Shown: positions 44,501 to 53,060 of the stretch, in pieces
How positions within the stretch are numbered: position 1 is the first letter of the stretch
Layout: every line of letters begins with the position of its first letter
DNA from: Chitinophaga pinensis
Lineage (GTDB): Bacteria > Bacteroidota > Bacteroidia > Chitinophagales > Chitinophagaceae
DNA: 64,000 bases
Reading direction: 5' to 3'
Assembly (NCBI GenBank): GCA_943333125.1
Contig: CALQSB010000009.1
Span: forward strand, 1-64,000
Position numbers and translations under genes: made by a program
The notes under the pieces: model-generated
The model's database searches: none
What the model was told of the DNA's origin: nothing
What the model saw: the letters and a program-made list of their open reading frames with translations, nothing else

Positions 44501-44857
44501 AAAAATTTGCTCTATATTTTGCATCTAAATATTTTTCTATTGCTTGATTGTACTTTTTTGTACCGCTGATCAATTCTTTATTAACCATATGGTCTATGAA
44601 ACTGAATTCAAACCCATATTTCTTTTCACGCAACTGACTTTCTTCAGGCTTAATTTTTATTTTAAAAAAAGCGACAGACCAAATGGTCCATTAAATTAGA
44701 AAGAGAATTTTGTTGCCGAACTTTTTACTACTTCAAAACTTTTCTTAAACTTCAGAAAATGGTTTTCAATAAAAGGCTAATAAAAAAAGCTGTTGCAATC
44801 ATTAATAAATAACGCTGTAAATAATATTTTAGCGGTTTGAAATTCAATTATTCCAAT
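44501..44857 (-). pseudogene. Decayed, deletion-bearing duplicate of the acyltransferase end and small-protein gene
   Basis: Positions 44501-44652 match 42955-43103 (second half of the 126-residue gene) with scattered changes, then the match jumps to about 43272 and continues through the acyltransferase stop and last 50-60 codons (44653-44857 against 43272-43500). The jump removes about 168 bases, including the start half of the small gene. Frames are broken. A second acyltransferase/small-protein pair once lay here and has been lost. Confidence 0.7.
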
Positions 44858-45469
44858 CTACCCAATAGCATCTAAAATTCCTATGATCATTAATATAAAA
44901 AGCAAAGCCATCAATCCCAAAAATATCAACAGAATTCCAAGGAATATTCCTAAGCCCAGAAATCCTCGATTTTTGTGCTTATGTTTCCTTACATTTTTAG
45001 TACTTCCATCAGACAATTGATCTTTATTGATCTGAGATAAAACAGAAGCTTTAGATAATACAATCGAGCTTACAAAAGCTTTATCTACAGAATAAGTAGG
45101 CCCATATTTATCATCACATTTTTTATATTTATAGTTTGAGTTTTCAATCGTCGTAATAATCACATCCTGTGATTCGCTATTGGTAAAAGTTATTTTATCG
45201 CAAGAGTCTGTAATATTTTGTTTTTCAAATTCCTTTCTGATTTTCCTCTTTGCTAGTCTGATTTCCATCTTTTCCCATAGTGTGAATTTTCTTTTATACA
45301 TGCTTTCCAGTTCCGAAATGTCTGTATACAATAATGTTCTTTTTAGAAAAAAATTATTGAGTCTATTTATATTGGGTTTAATAGTGCTCGGTTTGTGTGG
45401 AACCGACATTCCTGATAAAACTAAAAATACCAAAGTGCATTTTAACAGGTTTTTAAATAGGAACTTCAT
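44858..45469 (-). CDS. Exported hypothetical protein with C-terminal hydrophobic hairpin
   Basis: 203 residues. Signal-like N-terminus (KCTLVFLVLSGMSVPHKP), a basic helical region near 50-75 (YKRKFTLWEKMEIRLAKRKIRKEF, shown in part), a central domain with CDKITFTNSESQDVIITTIENS, and a basic patch VRKHKHKNRG followed by a Gly/Leu/Ile-rich membrane segment at about 168-200. I do not recognise the family. The C-terminal pattern suggests it spans the inner membrane once near its end. Confidence 0.55.
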   Translation of the reverse strand: MKFLFKNLLKCTLVFLVLSGMSVPHKPSTIKPNINRLNNFFLKRTLLYTDISELESMYKRKFTLWEKMEIRLAKRKIRKEFEKQNITDSCDKITFTNSESQDVIITTIENSNYKYKKCDDKYGPTYSVDKAFVSSIVLSKASVLSQINKDQLSDGSTKNVRKHKHKNRGFLGLGIFLGILLIFLGLMALLFILMIIGILDAIG

Positions 45470-45506
45470 CTTTTATGTAATTTTAGTATATAAAAAGTAG
45501 CATTAA

Positions 45507-45881
45507 TTATTTGCTTTTTAAAAGGATCAACGTTTCGGCTGTGCCACTTCTGTTCATTTCAAAAACCAGACTATCGCTGGTAAGTTTGGCAATTTTTACC
45601 ATAATTTCCTGCATGCCTTCGGGTGTAGTAAATAACATATTGTTTTCTACTTTGTAAGACCCATTTTCAAGGCTGCCATTATAATCGTAAAGATATTTTC
45701 CTTTTTCATCAAATTGAAAAGAGGTCCCTTCTGCATTTCGGGCAGTTGTATTTGCATCTCCAAGCCACTGAGAAGCTTGCCATTTTCCGATAATTAGTTT
45801 ATTGTTTACGCTATCAATACAAGAACTAAAAATTAAAACTAATGAAAATACCATCAATAAAATTGTTTTCAATTTTTTCAT
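45507..45881 (-). CDS. Lipocalin-like lipoprotein
   Basis: 124 residues. Lipoprotein signal with acylated cysteine in LVLIFSSC (about residue 21). The mature part begins IIGKWQASQWLGD and shows FQFDEKGKYLYDYNGSLENGSYKVENNML, the strand pattern of small lipocalin-like domains (DUF4923/lipocalin_4-like). Predicted outer-membrane lipoprotein; ligand unknown. Confidence 0.72.
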   Translation of the reverse strand: MKKLKTILLMVFSLVLIFSSCIDSVNNKLIIGKWQASQWLGDANTTARNAEGTSFQFDEKGKYLYDYNGSLENGSYKVENNMLFTTPEGMQEIMVKIAKLTSDSLVFEMNRSGTAETLILLKSK

Positions 45882-45939
45882 AAAAAAGATTTAGTTTTTA
45901 AATATACAAATATCGTGAGCGATGATAATCTTAATAGCA

Positions 45940-46608
45940 TCATAAATACCTTTCTCCAACTTCCCTGTTTCTGATTTCTTTTGCAGGCACACCATACATA
46001 ATTACATTATTGTTACAATTATTCAGAACGACGGAACCGGCACCAATCACTGCATGATTTCCAATTGAGATGTTGTGCTTAATACTTGCACCTATTGAAA
46101 TGGCAGAAAATTCTCCAATAGTAACATTTCCACCTGCAGTAACTCCCGGAGCCAAACTTGAAAACCGCATCATTGTTCCATCGTGATCGATAGCGGCTTT
46201 TGTATTTATAATAGTGAAATCACCAATAGTTGATTCACTGTTTACTATAGCTCCAGCCATTATAACAACTCCCCTTCCGATTTTTACATTTTTTGCAATT
46301 TGAGCTGAAGGATGAATTGTAGATGCGAATTTTAATTCAGGAGCGATAGCAGTTATTTTTTCCTTCACTAAGTGTCGAATCCAATTGTCTCCAATGGCGA
46401 TAATAATTGATGCTCCGGGAAATGATGCTAATAATTGAGGCAAGTCTTTTTCAGTACCTATAATTTTATAGCCAAGTGTTTCTTCTCCTTTATTTTTATA
46501 GGAATCTATAAGTCCGACAATTTCATATTTGCCTTCTTTTTCTACAATATCAATAATGACTTTTGCATGTCCGGAAGAACCTATAATAAAAATTAAATCT
46601 TTTTTCAC
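45940..46608 (-). CDS. NeuD/PglD-family sugar O-acetyltransferase (left-handed beta-helix)
   Basis: 222 residues from a GTG. The N-terminal PglD domain binds the sugar nucleotide and shows FIIGSSGHAKVIIDIVEKEG at residues 7-26. The C-terminal hexapeptide repeats (about 98-215) show the isoleucine-rich ladder with H(P)SAQIAKNVKIGRG and D-H-D-G near residue 137 supplying the catalytic His. Such enzymes acetylate sialic acid or bacillosamine-type sugars. No matching sugar-synthesis genes are adjacent; the only neighbours are a lipoprotein and kbl. Confidence 0.88.
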   Translation of the reverse strand: MKKDLIFIIGSSGHAKVIIDIVEKEGKYEIVGLIDSYKNKGEETLGYKIIGTEKDLPQLLASFPGASIIIAIGDNWIRHLVKEKITAIAPELKFASTIHPSAQIAKNVKIGRGVVIMAGAIVNSESTIGDFTIINTKAAIDHDGTMMRFSSLAPGVTAGGNVTIGEFSAISIGASIKHNISIGNHAVIGAGSVVLNNCNNNVIMYGVPAKEIRNREVGERYL

Positions 46609-46674
46609 TTCAGATAAACTTACAAATTATAATTGAATGACATTAATTATTTAATATTAAATCCGAAAACTCCA

Positions 46675-47862
46675 TTATTTCAATACGCCCAGTTCTTTCC
46701 CAATTTTTGTAAAGGCATGTATGGCTTTATCTAGGTGATGTTGTTCGTGTCCGGCACTTAATTGTACACGGATGCGTGCTTGACCTTTTGCCACAACAGG
46801 AAAGAAAAATCCAATAACATAAATTCCTTCTTCCAGTAATTGCGCTGCGAATTGTTGCGCCAGCACTGCATCGTACAACATGATAGGCACAATAGGATGA
46901 TCGCCTGGTTTAATATCGAATCCGGCTTCAGTCATTTTGTTTCTGAAATATTGAGTATTATACTCCAACTTGTCTCTGAGTGCTGTGGTTTCACTTAGCA
47001 TATTTAAAACGGCAATTGATGCACCAACAATACTTGGTGCTAAAGTGTTACTGAATAAATACGGTCGACTTCTTTGACGCAACATTTCAATTATTTCTTT
47101 TTTGCCTGAAGTAAAACCGCCACTCGCTCCGCCTAATGCCTTTCCTAATGTTCCTGTAATGATATCTATTCGTCCCATCACATTTCTGTATTCATGAGTT
47201 CCTCTTCCTGTTTTTCCAATAAATCCTGAAGAGTGACACTCATCAATCATTACAGCAGCATCATATTTATCAGCGAGATCGCAAATCGTATGCAGCTGAG
47301 CAATTGTGCCATCCATACTAAATGAACCGTCTGTTACAATAATTCGGTTTCTTAAATGCTGCGTTTCTATTAATCTGGCTTCTAGGTCTTCCATGTTGTT
47401 ATGTTCATAGCGATACCGTTGTGCTTTACATAATCTCACCCCATCAATGATAGAAGCGTGATTCAATGCATCGCTGATGATGGCATCTTCTTCATTAAAT
47501 AAAGGCTCAAAGACGCCGCCATTCGCATCAAAAGCAGCAGCATATAAAATCGTGTCTTCTGTTTGAAGAAATGAAGAAATAGCCTGCTCCAGCTCTTTAT
47601 GAATATCCTGAGTGCCACAAATGAAACGAACACTGCTCATTCCATATCCTCTTCTGTCAATATATTGCTTGGCGGCTTCAGTTACTTTTGGGTGAGATGA
47701 TAATCCCAGATAATTATTGGCGCAGAAATTTAAAACAGTCTTTCCGTTGACGGTGATTTCGGCTCCTTGTTCACTGCTGATAATTCTTTCTTTTTTAAAA
47801 AGTCCAGCTGTTGATATTTCTTCTAATTCAGATTTGATTCTTTTGGAGAAATGCTCATTCAT
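46675..47862 (-). CDS. kbl: Glycine C-acetyltransferase (2-amino-3-ketobutyrate CoA ligase)
   Basis: Splits 2-amino-3-ketobutyrate with CoA to glycine and acetyl-CoA in threonine breakdown. 395 residues, equal to the normal length. The PLP lysine is K241 in GTLGKALGG; NNYLGLSSHP near 49, DECHSSGFIGKTGRGTHE near 207 and SNTLAPSIVGA match Kbl more closely than the related serine palmitoyltransferase or BioF. Threonine dehydrogenase (tdh) is not adjacent. It diverges from the broken methyltransferase gene and has a perfect -7 element. Confidence 0.93.
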   Translation of the reverse strand: MNEHFSKRIKSELEEISTAGLFKKERIISSEQGAEITVNGKTVLNFCANNYLGLSSHPKVTEAAKQYIDRRGYGMSSVRFICGTQDIHKELEQAISSFLQTEDTILYAAAFDANGGVFEPLFNEEDAIISDALNHASIIDGVRLCKAQRYRYEHNNMEDLEARLIETQHLRNRIIVTDGSFSMDGTIAQLHTICDLADKYDAAVMIDECHSSGFIGKTGRGTHEYRNVMGRIDIITGTLGKALGGASGGFTSGKKEIIEMLRQRSRPYLFSNTLAPSIVGASIAVLNMLSETTALRDKLEYNTQYFRNKMTEAGFDIKPGDHPIVPIMLYDAVLAQQFAAQLLEEGIYVIGFFFPVVAKGQARIRVQLSAGHEQHHLDKAIHAFTKIGKELGVLK

Positions 47863-47887
47863 AATTCAATATTTATTTCGATATATA

Positions 47888-47895
47888 CAAATCTA
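47888..47895 (-). promoter_or_regulatory. Putative -7 element (TAGATTTG) for kbl
   Basis: Perfect TAnnTTTG on the minus strand, 25 bases before the kbl ATG. No TTTG was found at the expected -33 spacing. Confidence 0.4.
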
Positions 47896-47999
47896 ATCAC
47901 ACAAACTCATTTATTATCAAGGAAATTACAATTTGTTTCAACAATCCGCCTTTTTAATTTCTTAATTTAGCAGGCAAATCAATTTCAATAGTATCAAAA

Positions 48000-48122
48000 T
48001 TGTTTAAACAGGAAATTAAAGCGTTTTCTTCAAGGCTCTCTGAAATTATTATTTTGGAAGTATCGGATGTTCATTATTGTAAAAAATATCTGCAACATCT
48101 TGTGCTCAATAGTAATTATTAA
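48000..48122 (+). pseudogene. N-terminal fragment of the methyltransferase, cut by an in-frame TAA
   Basis: In the same frame as the following gene, the bases from TTG 48000 encode LFKQEIKAFSSRLSEIIILE and then VSDVHYCKKYLQHLVLNSNY, followed by TAA at 48120-48122; the frame then continues LLIYSKVLEQVILNSG into the methyltransferase with no shift. The uninterrupted helical sequence on both sides suggests a Tyr-to-stop change in what was one gene of about 338 codons. Sequencing error is an alternative. Confidence 0.6.
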
Positions 48123-48158
48123 TTACTCATTTATTCAAAAGTTCTTGAGCAGGTAATC

Positions 48159-49016
48159 TTGAATTCCGGGTTAAAAAAAGAATCAATAACACTGATTGAT
48201 TATGGCGCAGGAAATGGATTGCTGGGATTGTTTGCAAAATTTTGCGGCTTCGGAAAAATTATTATCAATGATATCGACAATTCATTTATAAAATCAGCTC
48301 AGACTTTAGCCATTGGTTTAAATATTTCTGTTGATCAATTTATTACAGGCGACATCAGCACGATTCAAAAAGAATGTTTTTTTATAAAACCTGATGCCAT
48401 AGTAGGAACAGATATTATCGAACACATTTACAATCTCAATAGTTTCTTTACCAGTATAAAGGAAATGAATTCGAATATGGTTTCAGTTTTTACAACAGGA
48501 AGTAATCCCGAAAATTACTTTAAAGTAAAAAAACTGAGAGCATTACAATTTAAAGACGAGCATAATGGTGGTATCGCAGATGATTTTGGATTTGTATATA
48601 GTCAATTCCATCCTTCCTATTTTCAAATCCGAAAAGATATAATCAGCGCAATAAATCCCGAATTTGATGAAATGCTGATTATTAAAATGGCGAAACTTAC
48701 TAGAGGGCTTAACCGTGAGGATATTAAGCAAGTCGTTCTCCAATATGAGAAAACCGGTCAGTTTCCAAATGAACCCGAGCCTTTTAATACCTGTAATCCT
48801 TTAACAGGAAGCTGGACGGAGCGAATTTTGTCTATTAAAGAATATCATAAAATTTATAAAAACAGTAATTTTTCGACTCAGGTCTTACCCGGGTTCTATA
48901 ATATTTATTATAAAGGAGTTAAAAGGTTTCTAATGGTTTTCATCAATAACCTTGCAAGTATTTTTGGATTAAAATTTGCACCATTTATTTTTATAGTAGG
49001 GAAAAGATGTGAATAG
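48159..49016 (+). CDS. Class I SAM-dependent methyltransferase (N-terminally truncated?)
   Basis: 285 residues if translation restarts at the TTG at 48159; no ATG is near. The SAM-binding motif I is IDYGAGNGLLGLFAKFCG at about residues 13-30, the acidic end of strand 2 is NDID, and GTDIIEHIYNLNSFF near 95 is motif II/III. The C-terminal 100 residues look like a helical extension ending in one membrane-like segment (NNLASIFGLKFAPFIFIVG). Substrate unknown. The upstream frame carries an in-frame stop, so the gene may be inactive or may be read from an internal start. Confidence 0.68.
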   Translation: MNSGLKKESITLIDYGAGNGLLGLFAKFCGFGKIIINDIDNSFIKSAQTLAIGLNISVDQFITGDISTIQKECFFIKPDAIVGTDIIEHIYNLNSFFTSIKEMNSNMVSVFTTGSNPENYFKVKKLRALQFKDEHNGGIADDFGFVYSQFHPSYFQIRKDIISAINPEFDEMLIIKMAKLTRGLNREDIKQVVLQYEKTGQFPNEPEPFNTCNPLTGSWTERILSIKEYHKIYKNSNFSTQVLPGFYNIYYKGVKRFLMVFINNLASIFGLKFAPFIFIVGKRCE

Positions 49017-49041
49017 AAAACGGAATTATTACGCAATGATT

Positions 49042-49140
49042 TATATTTGCCTTACGTTAATCCAATAACATGAATGACTAATTAACATGAACTGCTCTTG
49101 AGGATAGTTTCAAAACCAGCTTATACTGAATTTTAAGAGC
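49042..49140 (+). promoter_or_regulatory. Putative promoter and structured leader of the L,D-transpeptidase gene
   Basis: A perfect -7 element TATATTTG is at 49042-49049, about 130 bases before the ATG. In the leader, GCTCTT at 49094-49099 can pair with AAGAGC at 49135-49140, enclosing a region with a weak CAG/CTG inner stem. This could be a regulated leader; the pairing is short and may be chance. Confidence 0.3.
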
Positions 49141-49177
49141 AACACATGTGACAAAAAAGAAACAATAATATTAACAA

Positions 49178-49729
49178 ATGAACAACCCGTTTTCCTTTTC
49201 AATCCTTATTTTACTGATGCTTTGTGTTCTTTTTTCTTTTGATAAAGGACATCGTTCTGCAAAAATTCGGACCCATAAGTCTTCAGACAGTGCCTATTAT
49301 ATTATTGTAGATAAGAGCGATTTTGAACTGAAGGTTTATGATGCAGAAGGATGGTATGCAACTTATCCTGTTGTTTTTGGAAGTAAAGATCCAGGAGATA
49401 AATTGCGAGAAGGAGACAAGAAAACACCCAATGGAAGTTTTAAAATCATTCTTAAAAAAATTCATAAACAGTGGGGGCCCGAGTTACTTTTAGATTATCC
49501 TACCAAAGAAAATGTGGAGTTGTTTAAAGAAAGAAAAGCACAGGGTTTAATTCCATCTGGCGCTAAAATAGGAGCGGGAATTGCTATTCATGCTACAAGG
49601 CCGCAGGAAGAATGGACGGTTGATAATTTTTACAACTGGACCGATGGTTGTGTTTCTGTAAAATATTCGGAGATGAAAGATCTGTTCAGTTATATCCCCG
49701 TAGGTACAAAAGTTACGATTCAGCCATAA
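49178..49729 (+). CDS. L,D-transpeptidase (YkuD domain)
   Basis: Cross-links peptidoglycan 3-3 or anchors proteins to it. 183 residues with a hydrophobic N-terminus (about 6-20) that acts as signal or anchor. YkuD domain at about 40-181: VDKSDFELKVYDAEG strand pair, KTPNGSFKI near 82, the catalytic His138 (IAIHAT) and the TDGC motif with C158 (in place of the common SHGC). The family length is typical for short Bacteroidota members. Its stop overlaps the 3' end of queA by 17 bases, tail to tail. Confidence 0.9.
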   Translation: MNNPFSFSILILLMLCVLFSFDKGHRSAKIRTHKSSDSAYYIIVDKSDFELKVYDAEGWYATYPVVFGSKDPGDKLREGDKKTPNGSFKIILKKIHKQWGPELLLDYPTKENVELFKERKAQGLIPSGAKIGAGIAIHATRPQEEWTVDNFYNWTDGCVSVKYSEMKDLFSYIPVGTKVTIQP

Positions 49730-50945
49730 ATAATAAATTCGCATCTCCATAACTCAGAAATCTGAAATCATTTTCAAGGGCATAATAGTAACATTTTTTC
49801 CAGTCTTCGCCAATGGCGGCAGCTACCAGCAACAATAAAGTAGATTGAGGTTGATGAAAATTAGTAATCAGTCCTTTTACAATTTTAAATCTGTAACCAG
49901 GAGTGATTAAAAGTTGTGTCTGTGTAAATATTCTGTTTTGATTTCTGATTTTTAACCATTCTATTAAAGCAGAAAGCGATGCTACAACAGAGATATGATA
50001 TTTAGTGAGTTCGTCTTTATAAACATCCCACTGATGTAATTCCAGTTTTTCGCATTTTGGATTGATCATAGATTTTACACCCAGCCAGTAAAGAGTTTCA
50101 ATGGTTCTTAATGAAGTGGTTCCAACAGCAAAAATATTTTCATGTTGATTTCGAATATGTTCTAAAGTTGGGATGTTCACATCAATCCATTCGGCATGCA
50201 TTTCATGGTCTCTCATTAAAGCTGCTTTTACCGGTTTGAAAGTGCCGGCGCCAACGTGAAGGGTTACACTTTCTTTTTGTATGTTTTTTTCAGTGAGTGT
50301 CGAAAAAATATTTTCTGTAAAATGAAGGCCTGCTGTTGGTGCGGCAACAGATCCATCTTTTTTTGCATAGATAGTCTGATACCTGCTCAGGTCTTCATTT
50401 TCGGAAAGTCTTTTGATATAAGGGGGAAGCGGAACATCACCTGCCGAATCAAGAATTTCAGCGAAACTTATTTCTTTAGGCTCCCAAGAAAATTCAACTT
50501 CATAGGCATCTGTAAGTGTGCCTGCAATTTTTGCTTTAAGTAAAATTGGTTTATTTCCAATTCTTAATTCTTTGGTAAGATATTCTTCTTTCCATTTTGA
50601 AACTCCACCGATAAAACATTTCCATTTGGAAGAACCTCTTTGATTCATCACAGTGCTGTACTCATTAATTTCACCTGATGGTTCTAGACAAAAGATTTCA
50701 ATTTTACTTCCTGTGGATTTTTCAAATCGAATTCGCGCATTGATGACTTTGCTATTGTTGAAAACCAGCAATAAATTTTCGGGAAGATGATTGACAATGT
50801 TTGAAAATCTATCTTCAGTGATTTCTCCGTTTTTGTATATCAACAATTTTGATTCATCACGCTTGTCTAAAGGTCTAAGCGCTATGCGTGCATCGGGTAA
50901 TTCGTAATTGTAATCGGAGATTGATATTTGTTGTGGTGTGGTCAT
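49713..50945 (-). CDS. queA: S-adenosylmethionine:tRNA ribosyltransferase-isomerase
   Basis: Adds the cyclopentene precursor to preQ1 at tRNA position 34 in queuosine synthesis. 410 residues, longer than the 356 of E. coli, consistent with Bacteroidota members. Motifs: SDYNYELPDARIALRPLDKRDESKLL at the start (shown in part as YNYELPDARIALRP), VPLPPYIKR near 172, YQTIYAKKDGSVAAPTAGLHF near 192-212 and VGAGTFKPV near 234. It lies upstream of a repeat-filled spacer and overlaps the convergent L,D-transpeptidase gene end. Confidence 0.95.
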   Translation of the reverse strand: MTTPQQISISDYNYELPDARIALRPLDKRDESKLLIYKNGEITEDRFSNIVNHLPENLLLVFNNSKVINARIRFEKSTGSKIEIFCLEPSGEINEYSTVMNQRGSSKWKCFIGGVSKWKEEYLTKELRIGNKPILLKAKIAGTLTDAYEVEFSWEPKEISFAEILDSAGDVPLPPYIKRLSENEDLSRYQTIYAKKDGSVAAPTAGLHFTENIFSTLTEKNIQKESVTLHVGAGTFKPVKAALMRDHEMHAEWIDVNIPTLEHIRNQHENIFAVGTTSLRTIETLYWLGVKSMINPKCEKLELHQWDVYKDELTKYHISVVASLSALIEWLKIRNQNRIFTQTQLLITPGYRFKIVKGLITNFHQPQSTLLLLVAAAIGEDWKKCYYYALENDFRFLSYGDANLLFMAES

Positions 50946-50952
50946 GTTGAGA

Positions 50953-51001
50953 GGCCCCCTTTAATTCCCCCAATGGGGAAGAAGATTTAGTTTTATTGGG
51001 G
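50953..51001. repeat. C/G hairpin repeat, copy 4 (partial composite)
   Basis: GGCCCCCTTTAATTCCCCC-AAT-GGGG followed by a GATTTAGTTTTATTGGGG linker, matching the first two modules of the composite element. It lies just upstream of the queA start. Confidence 0.7.
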
Positions 51002-51052
51002 TGTATTAGTTTTGATAATGGTATTATTTTATTAAAAGTATATTTTGTATTG

Positions 51053-51114
51053 TCTAGCCTATCCATACTCTCCATCCTCCATTTCCCCCTTTGGGGGAAT
51101 TAAAGGGGGCTTCT
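51053..51114. repeat. GGCTGGATA-type tract (inverted) and C/G hairpin repeat, copy 5
   Basis: TCTAGCCTATCCATACTCTCC at 51054-51074 is the complement of the GGCTGGATA tracts elsewhere. At 51083-51114 a TTCCCCC-TTT-GGGGGAATTAAAGGGGG hairpin member follows; on the minus strand it supplies the last codons and TAA stop of acs. Confidence 0.65.
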
Positions 51115-53019
51115 ACTTTTTATAATCTCTTCCACCACCGCCGGATCCAGCAAAGTAGACGTATCGCCCAGATTATTCAATTCACCTTCTGCAATTTTTC
51201 TTAAAATGCGTCGCATAATTTTTCCGCTTCTGGTTTTCGGAAGCCCGGTTACAAATTGTATTTTATCAGGTTTGGCAATAGCACCGATAATACGCGTTAC
51301 CGTTTCACAAATATCTTTTTTGGTATGTGCTTCATCAATGTGAACTCCGTTAAAAATCACATAAGCATAAATTCCCAGTCCTTTAATATCATGAGGATAA
51401 CCTACAACGGCACTTTCCACCACGCCAGTATGCATATTGATAGCATTTTCCACTTCGGCTGTGCCTATACGATGGCCACTTACATTTAATACATCATCAA
51501 CGCGGCCCGTTATTCTGTAATCTCCATCCTTATCTCTCAGGCAACCATCACCAGTAAAGTACATTCCTTTATATGTAGAGAAATAAGTTTGCCTGCATCT
51601 TTCATGATCACCATAAGTGGTTCTCAGCATGCCAGGCCATGGAAATTTGATGCATAAATTTCCACTCACTTCATTACCTTCAATGATATTTCCATTTTCG
51701 TCTACTAGTACAGGTTGTATGCCAGGTAAAGGCAATGTAGCAAAAGAGGGTTTAGCTTTTGTTACACCCGCAAGATTGGAAATTAAAACGCCACCGGTTT
51801 CTGTTTGCCACCAGGTGTCTACAATCGGACAATTTTTCTTTCCGATGTTTTCATCATACCAATGCCAGGCCTCTTCATTAATAGGTTCTCCAACAGTGCC
51901 TAAAACTTTCAATGAACTCAGATTTTTTCCTTTTATCGGATCTGTGCCAAAACTCATAAGGCTTCTTATCGCTGTAGGAGCTGTATATAAAATATCCACT
52001 TTGTATTTTTCTATAATTTCCCAAAACCTTCCTGCATCAGGATAAGTAGGGATACCTTCAAACATTAGGGTAGTGGAACCTGCACTTAAAGGTCCATAAA
52101 TAATATAACTATGACCAGTTACCCAGCCAATATCTGCAGTGCAAAAATGTACCTGTCCTTTTTGATATTGAAATACATTTACAAAGCTGTAGTTTGTCCA
52201 AATCATATAACCAGCACAGGTGTGTACAACACCTTTTGGTTTTCCTGTACTTCCTGAAGTATAAAGTACAAACAATGTATCTTCTGCATCCATTACTGCT
52301 GCATTACAAATTGGGTTGCCTTGGGCTTCAACTTTTTTAATTTCATCTTCCCACCAGAAATCGCGCCCTTTAAGCATACTAACGGCAACGTTGGTTCGGG
52401 TAAGTACAATTACACTGTTTACAGAAGGACAATTAATTAAGGCTTCATCAATCACAGATTTTAATGGAATGTTTTTATTGCCTCTGAAAGCGCCATCAGC
52501 TGTCACAACAATATTACATTGTGCATCCTGAATTCTGTCGGAAATGCTTTGAGCAGAAAAACCTCCAAACACCACAGAATGAATTGCGCCTATTCTGGCA
52601 CAAGCTAGTACTGCAATAGCGAGCTCAGGAACCATAGGCATATAAATACAAATTCGATCCCCTTTTTTTGCCCCATTATTTTTCAATACATGGGCAAATT
52701 GCGAAACTTTGAAATGAAGTTCTTTGTATGTTATTATTCTTCCGGCTTCTCCTGGTTCATTAGCTTCCCAGATAATAGCGGGAGTTTCGGGTTGAGATTC
52801 AGCCCATCTGTCTAAACAGTTTTCGGTGATATTCAACTTTCCTCCTTTGAACCATTCTATTTTTGGCTCATTGAAATTCCAGTTTAACACTTCATCCCAT
52901 TTACGGTGCCAGATAAAATTTTCGGCAATCTCTGCCCAGAAGGCCTCAGGATTTTCAACACTTTTCTGATAAGCTTTCTGATAGGCTTCCAAAGAAGTGA
53001 GTTGATAAGGATATGACAT
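51100..53019 (-). CDS. acs: Acetyl-CoA synthetase (AMP-forming)
   Basis: Activates acetate to acetyl-CoA through acetyl-AMP. 639 residues, normal length. P-loop TSGSTGKPKGVVHT near residue 263, WWQTETGG near 408, TGD(G) and GRVDDVLNVSGHR near 510, and the acetylatable lysine in KTRSGKIMRR near 605. The C-terminus ends SRSPL-stop, encoded by a dispersed C/G-hairpin repeat, so the ancestral end is replaced or extended. The leader region upstream carries an 88-bp tandem repeat. Confidence 0.97.
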   Translation of the reverse strand: MSYPYQLTSLEAYQKAYQKSVENPEAFWAEIAENFIWHRKWDEVLNWNFNEPKIEWFKGGKLNITENCLDRWAESQPETPAIIWEANEPGEAGRIITYKELHFKVSQFAHVLKNNGAKKGDRICIYMPMVPELAIAVLACARIGAIHSVVFGGFSAQSISDRIQDAQCNIVVTADGAFRGNKNIPLKSVIDEALINCPSVNSVIVLTRTNVAVSMLKGRDFWWEDEIKKVEAQGNPICNAAVMDAEDTLFVLYTSGSTGKPKGVVHTCAGYMIWTNYSFVNVFQYQKGQVHFCTADIGWVTGHSYIIYGPLSAGSTTLMFEGIPTYPDAGRFWEIIEKYKVDILYTAPTAIRSLMSFGTDPIKGKNLSSLKVLGTVGEPINEEAWHWYDENIGKKNCPIVDTWWQTETGGVLISNLAGVTKAKPSFATLPLPGIQPVLVDENGNIIEGNEVSGNLCIKFPWPGMLRTTYGDHERCRQTYFSTYKGMYFTGDGCLRDKDGDYRITGRVDDVLNVSGHRIGTAEVENAINMHTGVVESAVVGYPHDIKGLGIYAYVIFNGVHIDEAHTKKDICETVTRIIGAIAKPDKIQFVTGLPKTRSGKIMRRILRKIAEGELNNLGDTSTLLDPAVVEEIIKSRSPL

Positions 53020-53060
53020 AACTGTAAATTTAATTCAAAGAGTTACAAAATAAATTATTT

